From Bifidobacterium asteroides (lineage in GTDB: Bacteria; Actinomycetota; Actinomycetes; Actinomycetales; Bifidobacteriaceae), in assembly GCF_019469425.1 (NCBI RefSeq), contig NZ_CP048272.1, positions 806,001 to 870,000 of the forward strand: a stretch of DNA of 64,000 nucleotides. Direction: 5' to 3'. Shown here piece after piece: positions 49,281 through 58,430 of the stretch. Position 1 is the first letter of the stretch, and each line of letters opens with the position of its first letter. Position numbers and translations under genes: made by a program. Below the pieces are notes generated by a model. The model was given only the letters and a program-made list of their open reading frames with translations. It did no database searches and was not told the DNA's origin.

Positions 49281-50366
49281 GTGGCAGGATTTCGGACCAC
49301 CGTGTGCGGACAGCCGACCCTGCAGGGGCATGGGCGGGTCATCCTTGCTGATCCGCGCGGATTCTGCGCGGGGGTGGACCGAGCCATCCAGACTGTGCAG
49401 ACCATCCTGGATGCAGACAACCCCCGCCAGGATCAGGGTTTGCCTCCGGTATACGTGCGCCGGCAGATAGTCCATAATCGGCATGTGGTTGAAGACCTGT
49501 CACGGCGGGGGGCCGTGTTTGTGGATGAGCTGGACCAGATTCCCGACCAGGCCGTTCGTGCCGGAGTGCCCGTGGTCTTCTCGGCCCATGGAATCGCCCC
49601 CTCGGTCGTCAAGGAGGCCCGGCGGCGGGGGATGCGCGTGGTCGATGCCTCATGCCCTCTGGTCAGCAAGGTCCACCGGGAGGTCCAGCGCTTCGTTCGC
49701 GACGGCTACTCGATCATCTACATAGGCCACCGTGGGCACGACGAGGCTGTGGGAGTCATGGGGGAGGCCCCGGACCGGGTTCACCTGGTCGAGCATGAGG
49801 CTGATATTAAGGCCTTGGATTTTGGGCCCGACACCCCGCTGGTCATGCTGACCCAGACCACCCTGAGCCTTGATGAGACCGCCGACCTGGCTGCAGCCCT
49901 GCGTCGACGCTTCCCCTGGATGGAGGAGCCGCCGGGTTCCGACATCTGCTATGCCACTCAGAACAGGCAGCAGGCTGTCAAGCTGGTGGCCGGTCAGGCG
50001 GACTGCATGGTTGTGGTGGGCTCGGCCAATTCCTCCAATTCGGTGCGTCTGGTCGAGGTGGCCCGTCAGGCTCTGGAGACGCGGTTTCCTGGTCAAGGCG
50101 GGCAGAGGGCCCACCGGGTCGACGATGCCGGCGAACTGGACCCGACTTGGCTGCAGGACATGGATTCGGTCGGGCTCACTTCGGGTGCTTCGGTTCCCGA
50201 AGACCTGGTTCAGGGGGTGCTGGAGACTCTGGCTTCCCGAGGGTTTTCCCAGGTGACCCGAGCCCGGGCGGTCGACGAGCATATGCGCTTCGTCCTGCCT
50301 GCCGCCTTGCGCCCCGCCCGGGCAACCAGGACAGTTCCACAGCCGCAGGGCCAGGACCAGCGCTAA
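49281..50366 (+). CDS. ispH: 4-hydroxy-3-methylbut-2-enyl diphosphate reductase
   Basis: Last step of the MEP isoprenoid pathway, an iron-sulfur enzyme of 361 residues. The three cluster cysteines are in RGFCAGV, DASCPLV and DICYATQNRQ; TQTTLS and VGSANSSNSVRL are family motifs. Start is the GTG at 49281 after AAGGAG. The C-terminal tail after VLPAALR is Pro/Gln-rich and probably disordered. Confidence 0.96.
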   Translation: MAGFRTTVCGQPTLQGHGRVILADPRGFCAGVDRAIQTVQTILDADNPRQDQGLPPVYVRRQIVHNRHVVEDLSRRGAVFVDELDQIPDQAVRAGVPVVFSAHGIAPSVVKEARRRGMRVVDASCPLVSKVHREVQRFVRDGYSIIYIGHRGHDEAVGVMGEAPDRVHLVEHEADIKALDFGPDTPLVMLTQTTLSLDETADLAAALRRRFPWMEEPPGSDICYATQNRQQAVKLVAGQADCMVVVGSANSSNSVRLVEVARQALETRFPGQGGQRAHRVDDAGELDPTWLQDMDSVGLTSGASVPEDLVQGVLETLASRGFSQVTRARAVDEHMRFVLPAALRPARATRTVPQPQGQDQR

Positions 50367-50372
50367 AAACTC

Positions 50373-50879
50373 TCAGTCGGCGGCTAGAGGTGCGGTTTTG
50401 GCTTTGAGGACACGTATCAGATCCCTCGGGTCCAACCCCAGGCTGATGCCGCGCTTGCCGCCGGAGACCATGATGGTGTCAAACTCTAGAGCGCCCTGGT
50501 CCAGCACTGTCAGGTGCTGGGTGCGTTGCCCGAAGGGCGAAATGCCGCCCAGGACGTATCCGCTCTCTCGCTCGGCCTGGGCTTTGTCGGCCATGCGGGC
50601 CTTCTTGGCGCCCACGGCTGCTGCCAGGTGTTTGAGGTTCAGATGGCCAGTAACTGGAACAATGCCGATAACCCGTTCCTTGCCCGTGTCGGCCATCAGG
50701 GTCTTGTAAACTATGCGCGGGTCCAGGCCCAGCTTTTTGGCGGCCTCGATGCCGTACCCCTGGTCCATGTGGTCGGCGCTGTGATGGTACTCATGGATGG
50801 TGAAGGGGACTCCCAGACGCTCCAGCTGGGCCATGGCCGGGGTCGCGGCATCCGAGTCCGGCCGCTTCTTCTTGCTCAT
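50373..50879 (-). CDS. ybaK: YbaK/EbsC-type Cys-tRNA(Pro) deacylase
   Basis: 168-residue editing-domain protein that removes cysteine mischarged onto proline tRNA. Family segments are IVYKTLMADT, GIVPVTGHLNLKHLAAAVGAKK (catalytic lysine region) and YVLGGISPFG. Convergent with ispH, six bases apart. Confidence 0.9.
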   Translation of the reverse strand: MSKKKRPDSDAATPAMAQLERLGVPFTIHEYHHSADHMDQGYGIEAAKKLGLDPRIVYKTLMADTGKERVIGIVPVTGHLNLKHLAAAVGAKKARMADKAQAERESGYVLGGISPFGQRTQHLTVLDQGALEFDTIMVSGGKRGISLGLDPRDLIRVLKAKTAPLAAD

Positions 50880-50956
50880 GACTCCATGTTAAGGTACTGA
50901 CCGTTTAGGTAGGCTGAGGGGGTGTTTTTGGCGCCCTTGCGTGGAAAGGATAGTCC

Positions 50957-51553
50957 ATGACCGCTGTCAATGCCTGGCTGCTTGATGCGGTGACTGGTGG
51001 CTGGGGGCTGGCTGTGCTGTTCCTGGCCGCCTTCCTGGATGCGCTGATCATTCCCATACCCACGGAACTCATGGTTCTGGCTACGGCTTCAGCCTTTCGA
51101 GCCTCGGGACGACCCCTGCCCGTCCTGGTCTTTCTGGTATGCGCCCTGGCCTTTGCGGGCGGCGATGCTTGCGCTTATGAGCTGGGGCGGCTGGTCCCGC
51201 TGAACCGTCTGGCCGTCTTCCGCGGTGCCGCAGGCAAGGCTGTGGCTTCATGGGCACACCGGGCCCTGCTCCAGGGAGGAGGCTTCTTCACTCTGGCCTC
51301 GCGGTTCGTGCCCTCGGGCAGGACCGTGGTCAATCTGACTGCCGGGGCGGCGCGATATCCGCTCAGCCGTTACCTGCCTCTGGCTGCTCTAGCCGGTCTG
51401 CTCTGGTCCGTCTACATGTGGACCTTGGGGTACATGGCATCCTCCTGGCTGAAGAACAACCCTTTGGCCGTCATGGCCATCGGTTTTCTGGTGGGCATGG
51501 TCATCGGCCTGGTCTGCGACTTGGCCATGCGGGCGCTTACCCGGAGGCGCTGA
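50957..51553 (+). CDS. DedA-family membrane protein
   Basis: 198-residue integral membrane protein with about five hydrophobic segments and the DedA/SNARE-associated motif region ASRFVPSGRTVVNLTAGAARYP. The family acts in lipid carrier (undecaprenyl phosphate) or phospholipid flipping; the specific role here is not known. AAAGG precedes the ATG. Confidence 0.88.
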   Translation: MTAVNAWLLDAVTGGWGLAVLFLAAFLDALIIPIPTELMVLATASAFRASGRPLPVLVFLVCALAFAGGDACAYELGRLVPLNRLAVFRGAAGKAVASWAHRALLQGGGFFTLASRFVPSGRTVVNLTAGAARYPLSRYLPLAALAGLLWSVYMWTLGYMASSWLKNNPLAVMAIGFLVGMVIGLVCDLAMRALTRRR

Positions 51554-51563
51554 CTACGACAAG

Positions 51564-51591
51564 GGGCCCGCCCCCGCATGGGAACGGACCC
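51564..51591. terminator. Possible hairpin between dedA and gap
   Basis: GGGCCCG (51564-51570) pairs with CGGACCC (51585-51591) with one G-T pair. It lacks a T-tract and sits between convergent genes. Confidence 0.45.
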
Positions 51592-51625
51592 GAAATCGCT
51601 ATGGCCGGAGAAACCGGTCTGATGC

Positions 51626-52681
51626 TCAGTCGCCCAGTTCGGCGAAGTAGAGCAGGGTGCGGATCATGTTGCTGGTGAACCCGTACTCGTTGTCGTAGAA
51701 GGCGACGGTGCGGACCAATTGATCATCGCCGTGGGTGTTGACGTCAGTCTGGGTGGCGTCAAAGACACCGCCGTGAGTGTCGCCGATCACATCCGAGGAG
51801 ACGATGCCCTCGTCGTTGTAGCCGTAATAATCAGTGCCCTCGAAGGCCTTCTTGGCCGCAGCGTTGATCTCGTCGACGGTGACCTTCTTGTCCAGGACGG
51901 TGGTCAGCTCGGTGACGGAGCCGGAGGGGACAGCCACACGCTGGGCATGTCCCTGCAGCTTGCCGTCCACAGAGGGGACGACCTTGCCGATGGCCTTGGC
52001 AGCGCCAGTGGAATGCTCGATGGTATTGATCGCTGCAGCGCGTGTGTTGCGGGGCTTGTTGCCCTTGGGGCCGTCCAGCAGCATCTGTGAGCCGGTATAG
52101 GCATGGATGGTGGTCATGTAGCCGATGCGGATGCCGAAATTGTCATCCAGCATCTTGACCATGGCGGCCATGGAGCCTGTCGTGCAGGAGCCTGCCGAGA
52201 TGATCTTGTCAGAGGCCTTCAGGGTCTCCTGGTTGACTCCGTATACGACGGTGGGGGTGGTATCGTCCTTGGCGGGGGCGGAGATCAGGACCTTCTTGGC
52301 GCCTGCGTTCAGATGGGCCTGGGACTTCTCGGCCGAGGTGTAGAAGCCGGTGCACTCCAGAACGTAGTCCACGCCGTCGTTCTTGACCCAGGGGATGTTG
52401 TTGGCATCCTTCTCGGCGTAGACCGGGTACGCCTTGCCGTCCACCACAATGGCGGTGTCGGTGGAGGTGACCGAAACCGGTGTGCCGTCGTCGTGGCGGA
52501 AGTTGCCCTGGGTGCTGTCATACTTGAGCAAATAGGCCAGAATGGCCGGGGTGGTCAGATCGTTGATGGCGGCCACCTCGATGTTGGAGGCGTCGCCGCC
52601 GCGGGCCTGGAGCTCAAAGATGCGCCGGAAGGCCAGACGACCGATACGTCCGAATCCGTTGATGCCAATCTTTACTGTCAT
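51626..52681 (-). CDS. gap: Glyceraldehyde-3-phosphate dehydrogenase, type I
   Basis: 351-residue central glycolytic enzyme. NAD-binding [13 protein letters not shown] at the N-terminus, catalytic Cys in [12 protein letters not shown], then [31 protein letters not shown] and [11 protein letters not shown]. The catalytic motif reads SAGSCTTG rather than the common SNASCTTN, a variation seen in bifidobacterial enzymes as far as I recall. Preceded by a good minus-strand promoter. Confidence 0.97.
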   Translation of the reverse strand: MTVKIGINGFGRIGRLAFRRIFELQARGGDASNIEVAAINDLTTPAILAYLLKYDSTQGNFRHDDGTPVSVTSTDTAIVVDGKAYPVYAEKDANNIPWVKNDGVDYVLECTGFYTSAEKSQAHLNAGAKKVLISAPAKDDTTPTVVYGVNQETLKASDKIISAGSCTTGSMAAMVKMLDDNFGIRIGYMTTIHAYTGSQMLLDGPKGNKPRNTRAAAINTIEHSTGAAKAIGKVVPSVDGKLQGHAQRVAVPSGSVTELTTVLDKKVTVDEINAAAKKAFEGTDYYGYNDEGIVSSDVIGDTHGGVFDATQTDVNTHGDDQLVRTVAFYDNEYGFTSNMIRTLLYFAELGD

Positions 52682-52763
52682 TCAATTCTCCCTTGGAGAT
52701 TGGCCGTATACAGCACAAAAAATACCGGACCGTATATGGCCGATTACTGATAACATCTCATAG

Positions 52764-52791
52764 TTTATAGAACCCTGTGTACTTATAGCAA
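52764..52791 (-). promoter_or_regulatory. Promoter of gap
   Basis: On the minus strand TTGCTA (complement of 52786-52791), a 16-base spacer and TATAAA (complement of 52764-52769) lie about 80 bases before the gap start. Confidence 0.6.
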
Positions 52792-52823
52792 GCGATTGCA
52801 CTGGTTATGCAAAGGAAAAAACG

Positions 52824-52856
52824 AACAAACAAAATGGTAGGTTTTGTTGTTTGTTT
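52824..52856 (-). terminator. AT-rich terminator after the ArsC-like gene
   Basis: Read on the minus strand, an A/C-rich arm (AACAAACAACAAAA) folds onto TTTTGTTTGTT and is followed by CGTTTTTT. The stem has a small bulge. Confidence 0.55.
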
Positions 52857-52870
52857 GCACAACAAAACGA

Positions 52871-53296
52871 TCAGGAATTGTGAGGATTTTCGTTCGTATC
52901 AGCCAGCCAATCCTCCCACTGCTGCTGACGGAATCCAACCAAAACATGCCGGCCATCCAGCAGGATGGGACGCTTGACCAGCATGCCGTCGGTCGACAGC
53001 AGCTGCAGAGTCTGCTCCGTGTCCATCTGCGGCAGGCGTTTGCTCAGTCCCTGGCTGCGATAAGCCTGGCCTGAGGTGTTGAAGAATCGTCGGACGGGCA
53101 GGCCGCTCATGTCCAGCCAGGCGGTGAGTTCCTCCTGGGCGGGGCGGTCCTCCTTGATGTCTCTGTCGGTGAAGTCCACATTGTGGTCACGCAGCCAGGT
53201 GCGGGCCTTGGCGCAGGTGGAGCAGCGGCTGTAGCAGATGAAGAGCGGGTGCCGGGCTGTCGGGGTCGCTGACTGCGTGGTTGAAGCAGCTGTCAT
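52871..53296 (-). CDS. ArsC/Spx-family thioredoxin-fold protein
   Basis: 141-residue protein with the CxxC redox pair in YSRCSTCAKARTWL and the ArsC-family ending LVKRPILLDGRHVLVGF. Such proteins are arsenate reductase homologues or Spx-like regulators; with no ars genes nearby, arsenate reduction is not supported by context. ATG 53296 follows AAAGGAAA. Confidence 0.85.
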   Translation of the reverse strand: MTAASTTQSATPTARHPLFICYSRCSTCAKARTWLRDHNVDFTDRDIKEDRPAQEELTAWLDMSGLPVRRFFNTSGQAYRSQGLSKRLPQMDTEQTLQLLSTDGMLVKRPILLDGRHVLVGFRQQQWEDWLADTNENPHNS

Positions 53297-53336
53297 GCAT
53301 TTTCCTTTCCAAATGGAGTTCCAGGTCAAAAGAGGC

Positions 53337-54086
53337 TCAGGCCAGTCGCCGGGAGGGCCGGGTCTCCAGGGAGCCCAGGTCAGCCTTGGCTTCCAGGCTG
53401 GTGATCCAGACCGGCTCGGGCGCCGAGATGGGGTAGGTGACGAACATGGTTCCCTGCTTCAGGGCTATGTGGGCCGGTCTGCCGGGCAGGAACTCGTTGC
53501 TGACACCAGTCACTTGCTGGTTGGTCATGGTCATGCCGTCCGTCTGGTATTTGAGGCCCTGCTCGACCACGCCCAGAGCCTGGTCATCGGCAGCCAGGAC
53601 GGAGACCATGGACCTGGGCGGGCAGTCCCAGGCGGGGAAGTCCAGGCTGCCAGGGCCAAGGGCCGTGACCAGCATTCCCTGGCCCCAGAGTTCGGCCCGG
53701 CCCCCGCTGGCGGCGATCAGATGGATCAGGTTCAGGTTGGCCAGCGTGTGGTCCATGCGCCCGCCCAGGCCACCATATATAAGGAACCGTCGGCAGCCCC
53801 GCTGCCAGCCCACCTTGGCTGCAGCCATCAGGTCGGTGTCGTCCTTCTCGGCAGGAAGGACCCGGCGGGGGATGTCTGTACGCAGTTTTCGGCTCCCGGC
53901 GGGCAGGGAGTCGAAGTCGCCCACGACCAGTTCGGGTTCGTCCCCGTGCTCCAGGGCCGGCTCCAGTCCGCCATCCGCCGCGATAACCAGAGCCTGTCCG
54001 CCGCGTGCCTTTTCTTTGCCGAAGTACTGTCCTGCGCCCCAGATTCGGCAGAGAGGCACCTGGGCTGATTGACCGTCATTCTGCAT
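53337..54086 (-). CDS. thiN: Thiamine pyrophosphokinase
   Basis: 249-residue enzyme transferring pyrophosphate from ATP to thiamine to give thiamine diphosphate, the cofactor of phosphoketolase. Family motifs are ALVIAADGGLEPAL, VVGDFDSLP, KDDTDLMAAAKVGW and GGLGGRMDHTLANL. ATG 54086 follows AGGAAGAAG; the longer frame from 54230 runs into azlD. It lies 40 bases after azlCD on the same strand. Confidence 0.9.
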   Translation of the reverse strand: MQNDGQSAQVPLCRIWGAGQYFGKEKARGGQALVIAADGGLEPALEHGDEPELVVGDFDSLPAGSRKLRTDIPRRVLPAEKDDTDLMAAAKVGWQRGCRRFLIYGGLGGRMDHTLANLNLIHLIAASGGRAELWGQGMLVTALGPGSLDFPAWDCPPRSMVSVLAADDQALGVVEQGLKYQTDGMTMTNQQVTGVSNEFLPGRPAHIALKQGTMFVTYPISAPEPVWITSLEAKADLGSLETRPSRRLA

Positions 54087-54127
54087 AAGAGTCTTCTTCC
54101 TGCGTTCGTCCCTTTGAGGCGCCCCCA

Positions 54128-54484
54128 TCATCCCAGACCAGCCAGACCGACCAGGAAGGTCAGCCAACCCTGCACCAGGGCCATGTAAGTCAGGGTGCCG
54201 CAGGCGATGCTGACCATCATGTTCCTCCATCGCAGGTGAGCCAAGGCCGTGACCAGCAGGGCCAGGGCCTCGTAGAGCCCGTGATCGCCACTCACCAGGT
54301 TGGTGTGCCTCAACGAATAGACCACCAGCAGTCCCATGACGGCGCCGGGCAGCAGACGCCCCAGCCTGGTCACCAGGGCCGGTGGCCGACGCCCCTCCGG
54401 CCAGATTATGAAGGGCAGGAATCTGGTGGCCATGGTTGCCAGGACCACAATGCCTATGGTGATCAGTTGCTGCGCGGTTGTCAT
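54128..54484 (-). CDS. azlD: AzlD-family branched-chain amino acid exporter subunit
   Basis: 118-residue hydrophobic protein with about four membrane segments, including LATMATRFLPFIIW, typical of the small AzlD/BrnE subunit. It starts within the last four bases of azlC (ATGA overlap). Together they are expected to export branched-chain amino acids. Confidence 0.88.
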   Translation of the reverse strand: MTTAQQLITIGIVVLATMATRFLPFIIWPEGRRPPALVTRLGRLLPGAVMGLLVVYSLRHTNLVSGDHGLYEALALLVTALAHLRWRNMMVSIACGTLTYMALVQGWLTFLVGLAGLG

Positions 54485-55218
54485 GAGGCCTCCTTTTGTC
54501 TGTGGAAGTCCAAGAGGATGAAGATGGCCAGGATGGCCACCATGGACGGGATGATGAACCGGTCGGGTCCGAAGACCAGCAGACAGGCCAGAGAGGCCAG
54601 CAGACCGATCAGGGCAGGCAGGCGGGCCTCGGCCTGCCGCCACTGCTCCAGAAAGAGGACCAGGAACATGGCGGTCAGCACGAAATCCAGCCCCCTGGTG
54701 TCGAAGCTCGCCAGGTTGCCTAGCACAGCGCCCAGGGTGGCGCCGCCCACCCAGTAGATTTGGTTGAGCAAGGTGACAAAGAACAGGTACCAGCCCTTGT
54801 CGGTCCCGGCTGGGTGAGGATCGGCGGACTCCAGGGCAAAGGTCTCGTCGCACATGCCGAAGATCAGGTAGGGCTTTTTTCGGCCTGTCCCACGAAAGAC
54901 CGGCAGCATGGCCAGGCCGTAGAAGAGGTGCCGTGCGTTGACCATCAGGGTCAGCATCAGCGCGCCCCAGGGATTGAAAGTGGACATAAGCAGGTCCACG
55001 GTCACGAACTCCATGGACCCGGCGTAGATCAGGGCGCTCATGGCCAGTGGGTAGACCACCGGGAATCCTCGGCTGGTCATCAAAAAACCGTAGGAGATCC
55101 CCAGCACCAGGAATCCGGCCATGATGGGCAGAGTCCGTGGGAAGGCCGCGGCTAGGGAGCCCAGGATGGTTCCGGAAGGCTTCGCGACTTCGCCTGCCTC
55201 TTCCTGCGTCGTCTGCAT
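54481..55218 (-). CDS. azlC: AzlC-family branched-chain amino acid exporter subunit
   Basis: 245-residue membrane protein with the AzlC landmarks IMAGFLVLGISYGFLM, ALIYAGSMEFVTVDLL, NARHLFYGLAML and GMCDETFAL. GGAGGAG lies upstream of the ATG at 55218. Forms a coupled pair with azlD. Confidence 0.92.
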   Translation of the reverse strand: MQTTQEEAGEVAKPSGTILGSLAAAFPRTLPIMAGFLVLGISYGFLMTSRGFPVVYPLAMSALIYAGSMEFVTVDLLMSTFNPWGALMLTLMVNARHLFYGLAMLPVFRGTGRKKPYLIFGMCDETFALESADPHPAGTDKGWYLFFVTLLNQIYWVGGATLGAVLGNLASFDTRGLDFVLTAMFLVLFLEQWRQAEARLPALIGLLASLACLLVFGPDRFIIPSMVAILAIFILLDFHRQKEAS

Positions 55219-55392
55219 GACCCTCCTCCTGACGTCGTTTCAAAGATGGTCAGCAATGATAATCGCCCTTTGCTCCGCAGATGCAGGCTGGTCGACAATG
55301 TGAGAAGGCTGTCAAGAGGCGAGAGAAACGGAATAGGCGCTCTCCCGCTCCTGTTGAATGCGGAGACATGCACCGGCATGTGAGGAGGAATC

Positions 55393-56370
55393 ATGGATAA
55401 GAACAAGATTTCGACCAACAACCCGGCCACGGTCGTTCTGGCTGGGGGATGCTTCTGGGGCATTGAGCGGTTCTTCCAGGAGGTGGATGGGATCATTGAC
55501 ACCCAGGTGGGATACGCTCAGTCCATTGAGCCCGATCCCAGCTATGAACAGGTATGCAGCGGCGCCACCGACGCTGTGGAGAGCGTGCGATTGACCTATG
55601 ACCCCCAAGTTGTCAATCTGCGGACCCTGACTCTGCTCCTGCTCGACCTAATCGACCCCTTCTCCGTGGATCGGCAGGGCAACGACCGAGGCAGGCAGTA
55701 CCGCAGCGGCCTTTACTGGGATCCCGAGCATCGCGAACAGGAGGAGCCCGTCTTCCGGCGTGCCCTGGATGAGCTGGAGCGCAGGACAGGCCGTCATCCC
55801 GCTGTGCAGGTGGAGGCTCTGATCAACTTTTATCCCGCCGAGCAGGCCCACCAGGACTATCTGCTCAAGAACCCCGGCGGATACTGCCACATCCCTCTGG
55901 AGGCTATCGCCAGCGCCGCCTCCCGCCAGCGCTACATCGAGCGCATCTGGTCCCTGGATCCCGAAAGCTACGAGGTGACCCAGCACTCCGCCACCGAGCG
56001 GCCCTTCGCCAACGCCTACGACGGGGAGTTCCGCCCCGGCATTTACGTGGACGTGGTCAGCGGGCAGCCGCTCTTCTCCTCGGCGGACAAGTACGACTCG
56101 GGCTGCGGATGGCCGGCATTCACCAAGCCTATCGACCCCGACTTGCTGACCAATCGCAAGGACTACAAGCTGCTGGGCCGGCCCCGGATCGAGGTGCGGA
56201 CGGCACAGACCGGCATCCATCTCGGGCATGTCTTCGATGACGGACCGGCCGACCGTGGCGGGCAGCGCTACTGCATGAACTCCGCCGCCCTGCGGTTCGT
56301 GCCCCGGGATCGGATGGAAGAGGAGGGCTACGGGGACTATTTGCCCCTGGTGGACGGGGCGACCCGCTGA
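55393..56370 (+). CDS. msrAB: Fused methionine sulfoxide reductase A/B
   Basis: 325-residue fusion repairing oxidised methionines. The MsrA half (about 1-170) has AGGCFWGIERFF and the AEQAHQDYL block; the MsrB half (about 190-320) has CGWPAFTKP, HLGHVFDDGP and the catalytic-Cys segment RYCMNSAALRF. MsrB zinc cysteines (CxxC pairs) are not evident: SGCGWP is present but without the usual partners. No signal peptide, so cytoplasmic. GAGGA lies upstream of the ATG. Confidence 0.95.
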   Translation: MDKNKISTNNPATVVLAGGCFWGIERFFQEVDGIIDTQVGYAQSIEPDPSYEQVCSGATDAVESVRLTYDPQVVNLRTLTLLLLDLIDPFSVDRQGNDRGRQYRSGLYWDPEHREQEEPVFRRALDELERRTGRHPAVQVEALINFYPAEQAHQDYLLKNPGGYCHIPLEAIASAASRQRYIERIWSLDPESYEVTQHSATERPFANAYDGEFRPGIYVDVVSGQPLFSSADKYDSGCGWPAFTKPIDPDLLTNRKDYKLLGRPRIEVRTAQTGIHLGHVFDDGPADRGGQRYCMNSAALRFVPRDRMEEEGYGDYLPLVDGATR

Positions 56371-56389
56371 CGATTCCTCTTCCAATGGC

Positions 56390-56419
56390 GTGCCAGAGCC
56401 TCAGCAGAGGCTCCGGCAC
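56390..56419 (+). terminator. Hairpin after msrAB
   Basis: GTGCC-A-GAGCCTC (56390-56402) pairs with GAGGCTC-C-GGCAC (56407-56419), twelve base pairs with one mismatch around AGCA. No T-tract follows. Confidence 0.55.
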
Positions 56420-56491
56420 GAGCCAAGTGCAGAGCCATCGTCTTTTGGGTCTATTGTGGACTTGCTGATGGCTTGATAGGGGGTCATATCA

Positions 56492-58381
56492 ATGTGCGGA
56501 ATAGCCGGGTTCGTCAGCGATGCCACCGCCGAGGAAAAGACGGATGTGCTTAAGCGGATGACGGATATCATAGCTCACCGCGGCCCTGACAATGAAGGCC
56601 ATTTCGTCGATGAGCGGGTGGCCATGGGATTCCGTCGCCTGAGCATCATCGATCTGCAGGGGGGCGACCAGCCCATCTTCAATGAAGATTCCTCCATGGC
56701 CATCACCATGAACGGGGAGATCTACAACTACCGCGAACTGCGCCGCCAGCTGATCGACCTTGGCCACACCTTTTCCACCGAGTCGGACACCGAGGTCATC
56801 CTGCACGGCTACGAGCAGTGGGGCCACCAGGTGGTCAACCACCTGCGGGGCATGTTCGCCTTCGTCATCTGGGACCGTGGCCTCGGCGAGCTTTTTGGGG
56901 CCCGGGACCATTTCGGCATCAAGCCCTTCTACTACGCCCAGATGGGCGGCACTTTCATGTATGCCTCGGAGATCAAGAGCCTGTTGCAGCATCCGGACTT
57001 TCGCAAGGAACTCAACGCTCAGGCTCTGCGCCCCTACATGACCTTCCAATATTCGGCCCTGCCCGAAACCTTCTTCAAGGGGGTCTTCAAGCTTCCGGAG
57101 GGTCATTGGTTCACCTTTCGTGACGGTCAGATGAGCATCCGCCAGTACTACGACCCGGCCTTCGGCGAGAGCAGACAGAGCCTGAGGGATCTGGTCGACT
57201 CCATCGATCGAACTGTCCAGGATTCAGTCAAGGCCCACCAGGTGGCTGACGTGGAGGTGGGCTCCTTTCTCTCCTCAGGGGTGGACTCCAGCTATGTGGC
57301 CGCCTTGGCGCGCCCCCGGCGCACCTATTCGATCGGCTTCGGCAAGGGCACCTACAACGAGTGTGACCAGGCCGGCGAGCTGGCCTCCATGCTTAAGCTC
57401 AACAACACCGCCGAGTCCCTGGACGGTGATCAGGCCTTTCGCTACTTCCCCCAGATCCAGTGGTACATGGATGAGCCGGATTCAAACCCCTCCTGCGTGC
57501 CGCTCTTCTTCCTTTCCGAGCTGGCCAGCCGCGATCTGCGCGTGGTTCTGAGCGGGGAGGGCGCCGACGAGCTTTTCGCCGGGTACGTCGACTACGGCGT
57601 GCACACACGATCGCGCATCATCAAGGATGCCACCCGTCTTCTGGGCAGGCTGCCTCGCAAGGCCAGGTATGCCATCGGCCGTTGGGCCAAAGGCAAACAC
57701 TTCCACGGAGCCTGGCACCTGTATGCCAATCTGGTCCCTGCCGAGGAGAGCTTCATCGGCCAGGCCAGGGTCTTCGACGAAGACGAGGCCGGCAGACTGC
57801 TCAGGCCGCCCTACCGCGAGGCTCCCCGGGTCTCTGAGATCACTGGGAGGATTTACGCCCGGATCAAGGGGAGCGGCCTGTCCGAGATCAAAAAGAAGCA
57901 GTATCTGGACATGCATCTGTGGATGCCCGGAGACATCCTTCTTAAGGCTGACAAGATGACCATGGCCCACTCCCTTGAGCTGCGGGTGCCCCTGCTGGAC
58001 CGCAAGCTGATGTATGTGGCCGAGAAGGCGCCCACCAAATACCTGATCACTGATCAGAACACCAAGTTTGCCTTCCGCAAGGCCGCCAACCGCCATATTC
58101 CCCGCGAGTGGTCCGCCAGGGAGAAGCTGGGCTTCCCTGTGCCCATCCGGGATTGGCTGCATCAGGAGCATTACTATCGTCTGGTCCGCAGTATGTTCGA
58201 GCAGGAGTGGGTGGCTGAATTCTTCGACCAGGAGTGTCTGCTGCGCATGCTGGACGACAATTATGCCAAACGCAACGACGCCCGCCGCAAGATCTGGACC
58301 GTGTACTCCTTTCTCACCTGGTATGACGTCTACTTCGTCCACGATGGGACCAAGCCAGAGCTTCAGGATCCAGGACAATAA
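56492..58381 (+). CDS. asnB: Asparagine synthase, glutamine-hydrolysing
   Basis: 629-residue enzyme making asparagine from aspartate, glutamine and ATP. The N-terminal glutaminase begins MCGIAGF with catalytic Cys2 and continues with HRGPDNEG and NGEIYNY; the synthetase half has the PP-loop SSGVDSSYVAAL and LSGEGADELFAGY. AGGGGG precedes the ATG. Single-gene unit between two hairpins. Confidence 0.96.
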   Translation: MCGIAGFVSDATAEEKTDVLKRMTDIIAHRGPDNEGHFVDERVAMGFRRLSIIDLQGGDQPIFNEDSSMAITMNGEIYNYRELRRQLIDLGHTFSTESDTEVILHGYEQWGHQVVNHLRGMFAFVIWDRGLGELFGARDHFGIKPFYYAQMGGTFMYASEIKSLLQHPDFRKELNAQALRPYMTFQYSALPETFFKGVFKLPEGHWFTFRDGQMSIRQYYDPAFGESRQSLRDLVDSIDRTVQDSVKAHQVADVEVGSFLSSGVDSSYVAALARPRRTYSIGFGKGTYNECDQAGELASMLKLNNTAESLDGDQAFRYFPQIQWYMDEPDSNPSCVPLFFLSELASRDLRVVLSGEGADELFAGYVDYGVHTRSRIIKDATRLLGRLPRKARYAIGRWAKGKHFHGAWHLYANLVPAEESFIGQARVFDEDEAGRLLRPPYREAPRVSEITGRIYARIKGSGLSEIKKKQYLDMHLWMPGDILLKADKMTMAHSLELRVPLLDRKLMYVAEKAPTKYLITDQNTKFAFRKAANRHIPREWSAREKLGFPVPIRDWLHQEHYYRLVRSMFEQEWVAEFFDQECLLRMLDDNYAKRNDARRKIWTVYSFLTWYDVYFVHDGTKPELQDPGQ

Positions 58382-58384
58382 CGC

Positions 58385-58426
58385 GGTACCCTTGAATACA
58401 GCTTGAAGAGCTGGATAGGGGGTACC
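58385..58426 (+). promoter_or_regulatory. Two-stem hairpin overlapping the ribosome site of the SorC gene
   Basis: GGTACCC (58385-58391) pairs with GGGTACC (58420-58426), and CAGCT (58399-58403) pairs with AGCTG (58409-58413) inside. The right outer arm overlaps the GGGGG that serves ATG 58431, so folding could hide the ribosome site; alternatively it is the terminator of asnB. Confidence 0.4.
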
Positions 58427-58430
58427 CTCC

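Noticed and set aside
52871-53296. Arsenate reductase as a firm call
   Set aside because: No arsR, arsB or acr3 gene is nearby and the family also includes Spx-like proteins.
54485-55243. N-terminal extension of azlD in its open frame
   Set aside because: This part lies antiparallel in no frame of its own but over azlC in another frame; the AzlD domain starts exactly at ATG 54484.
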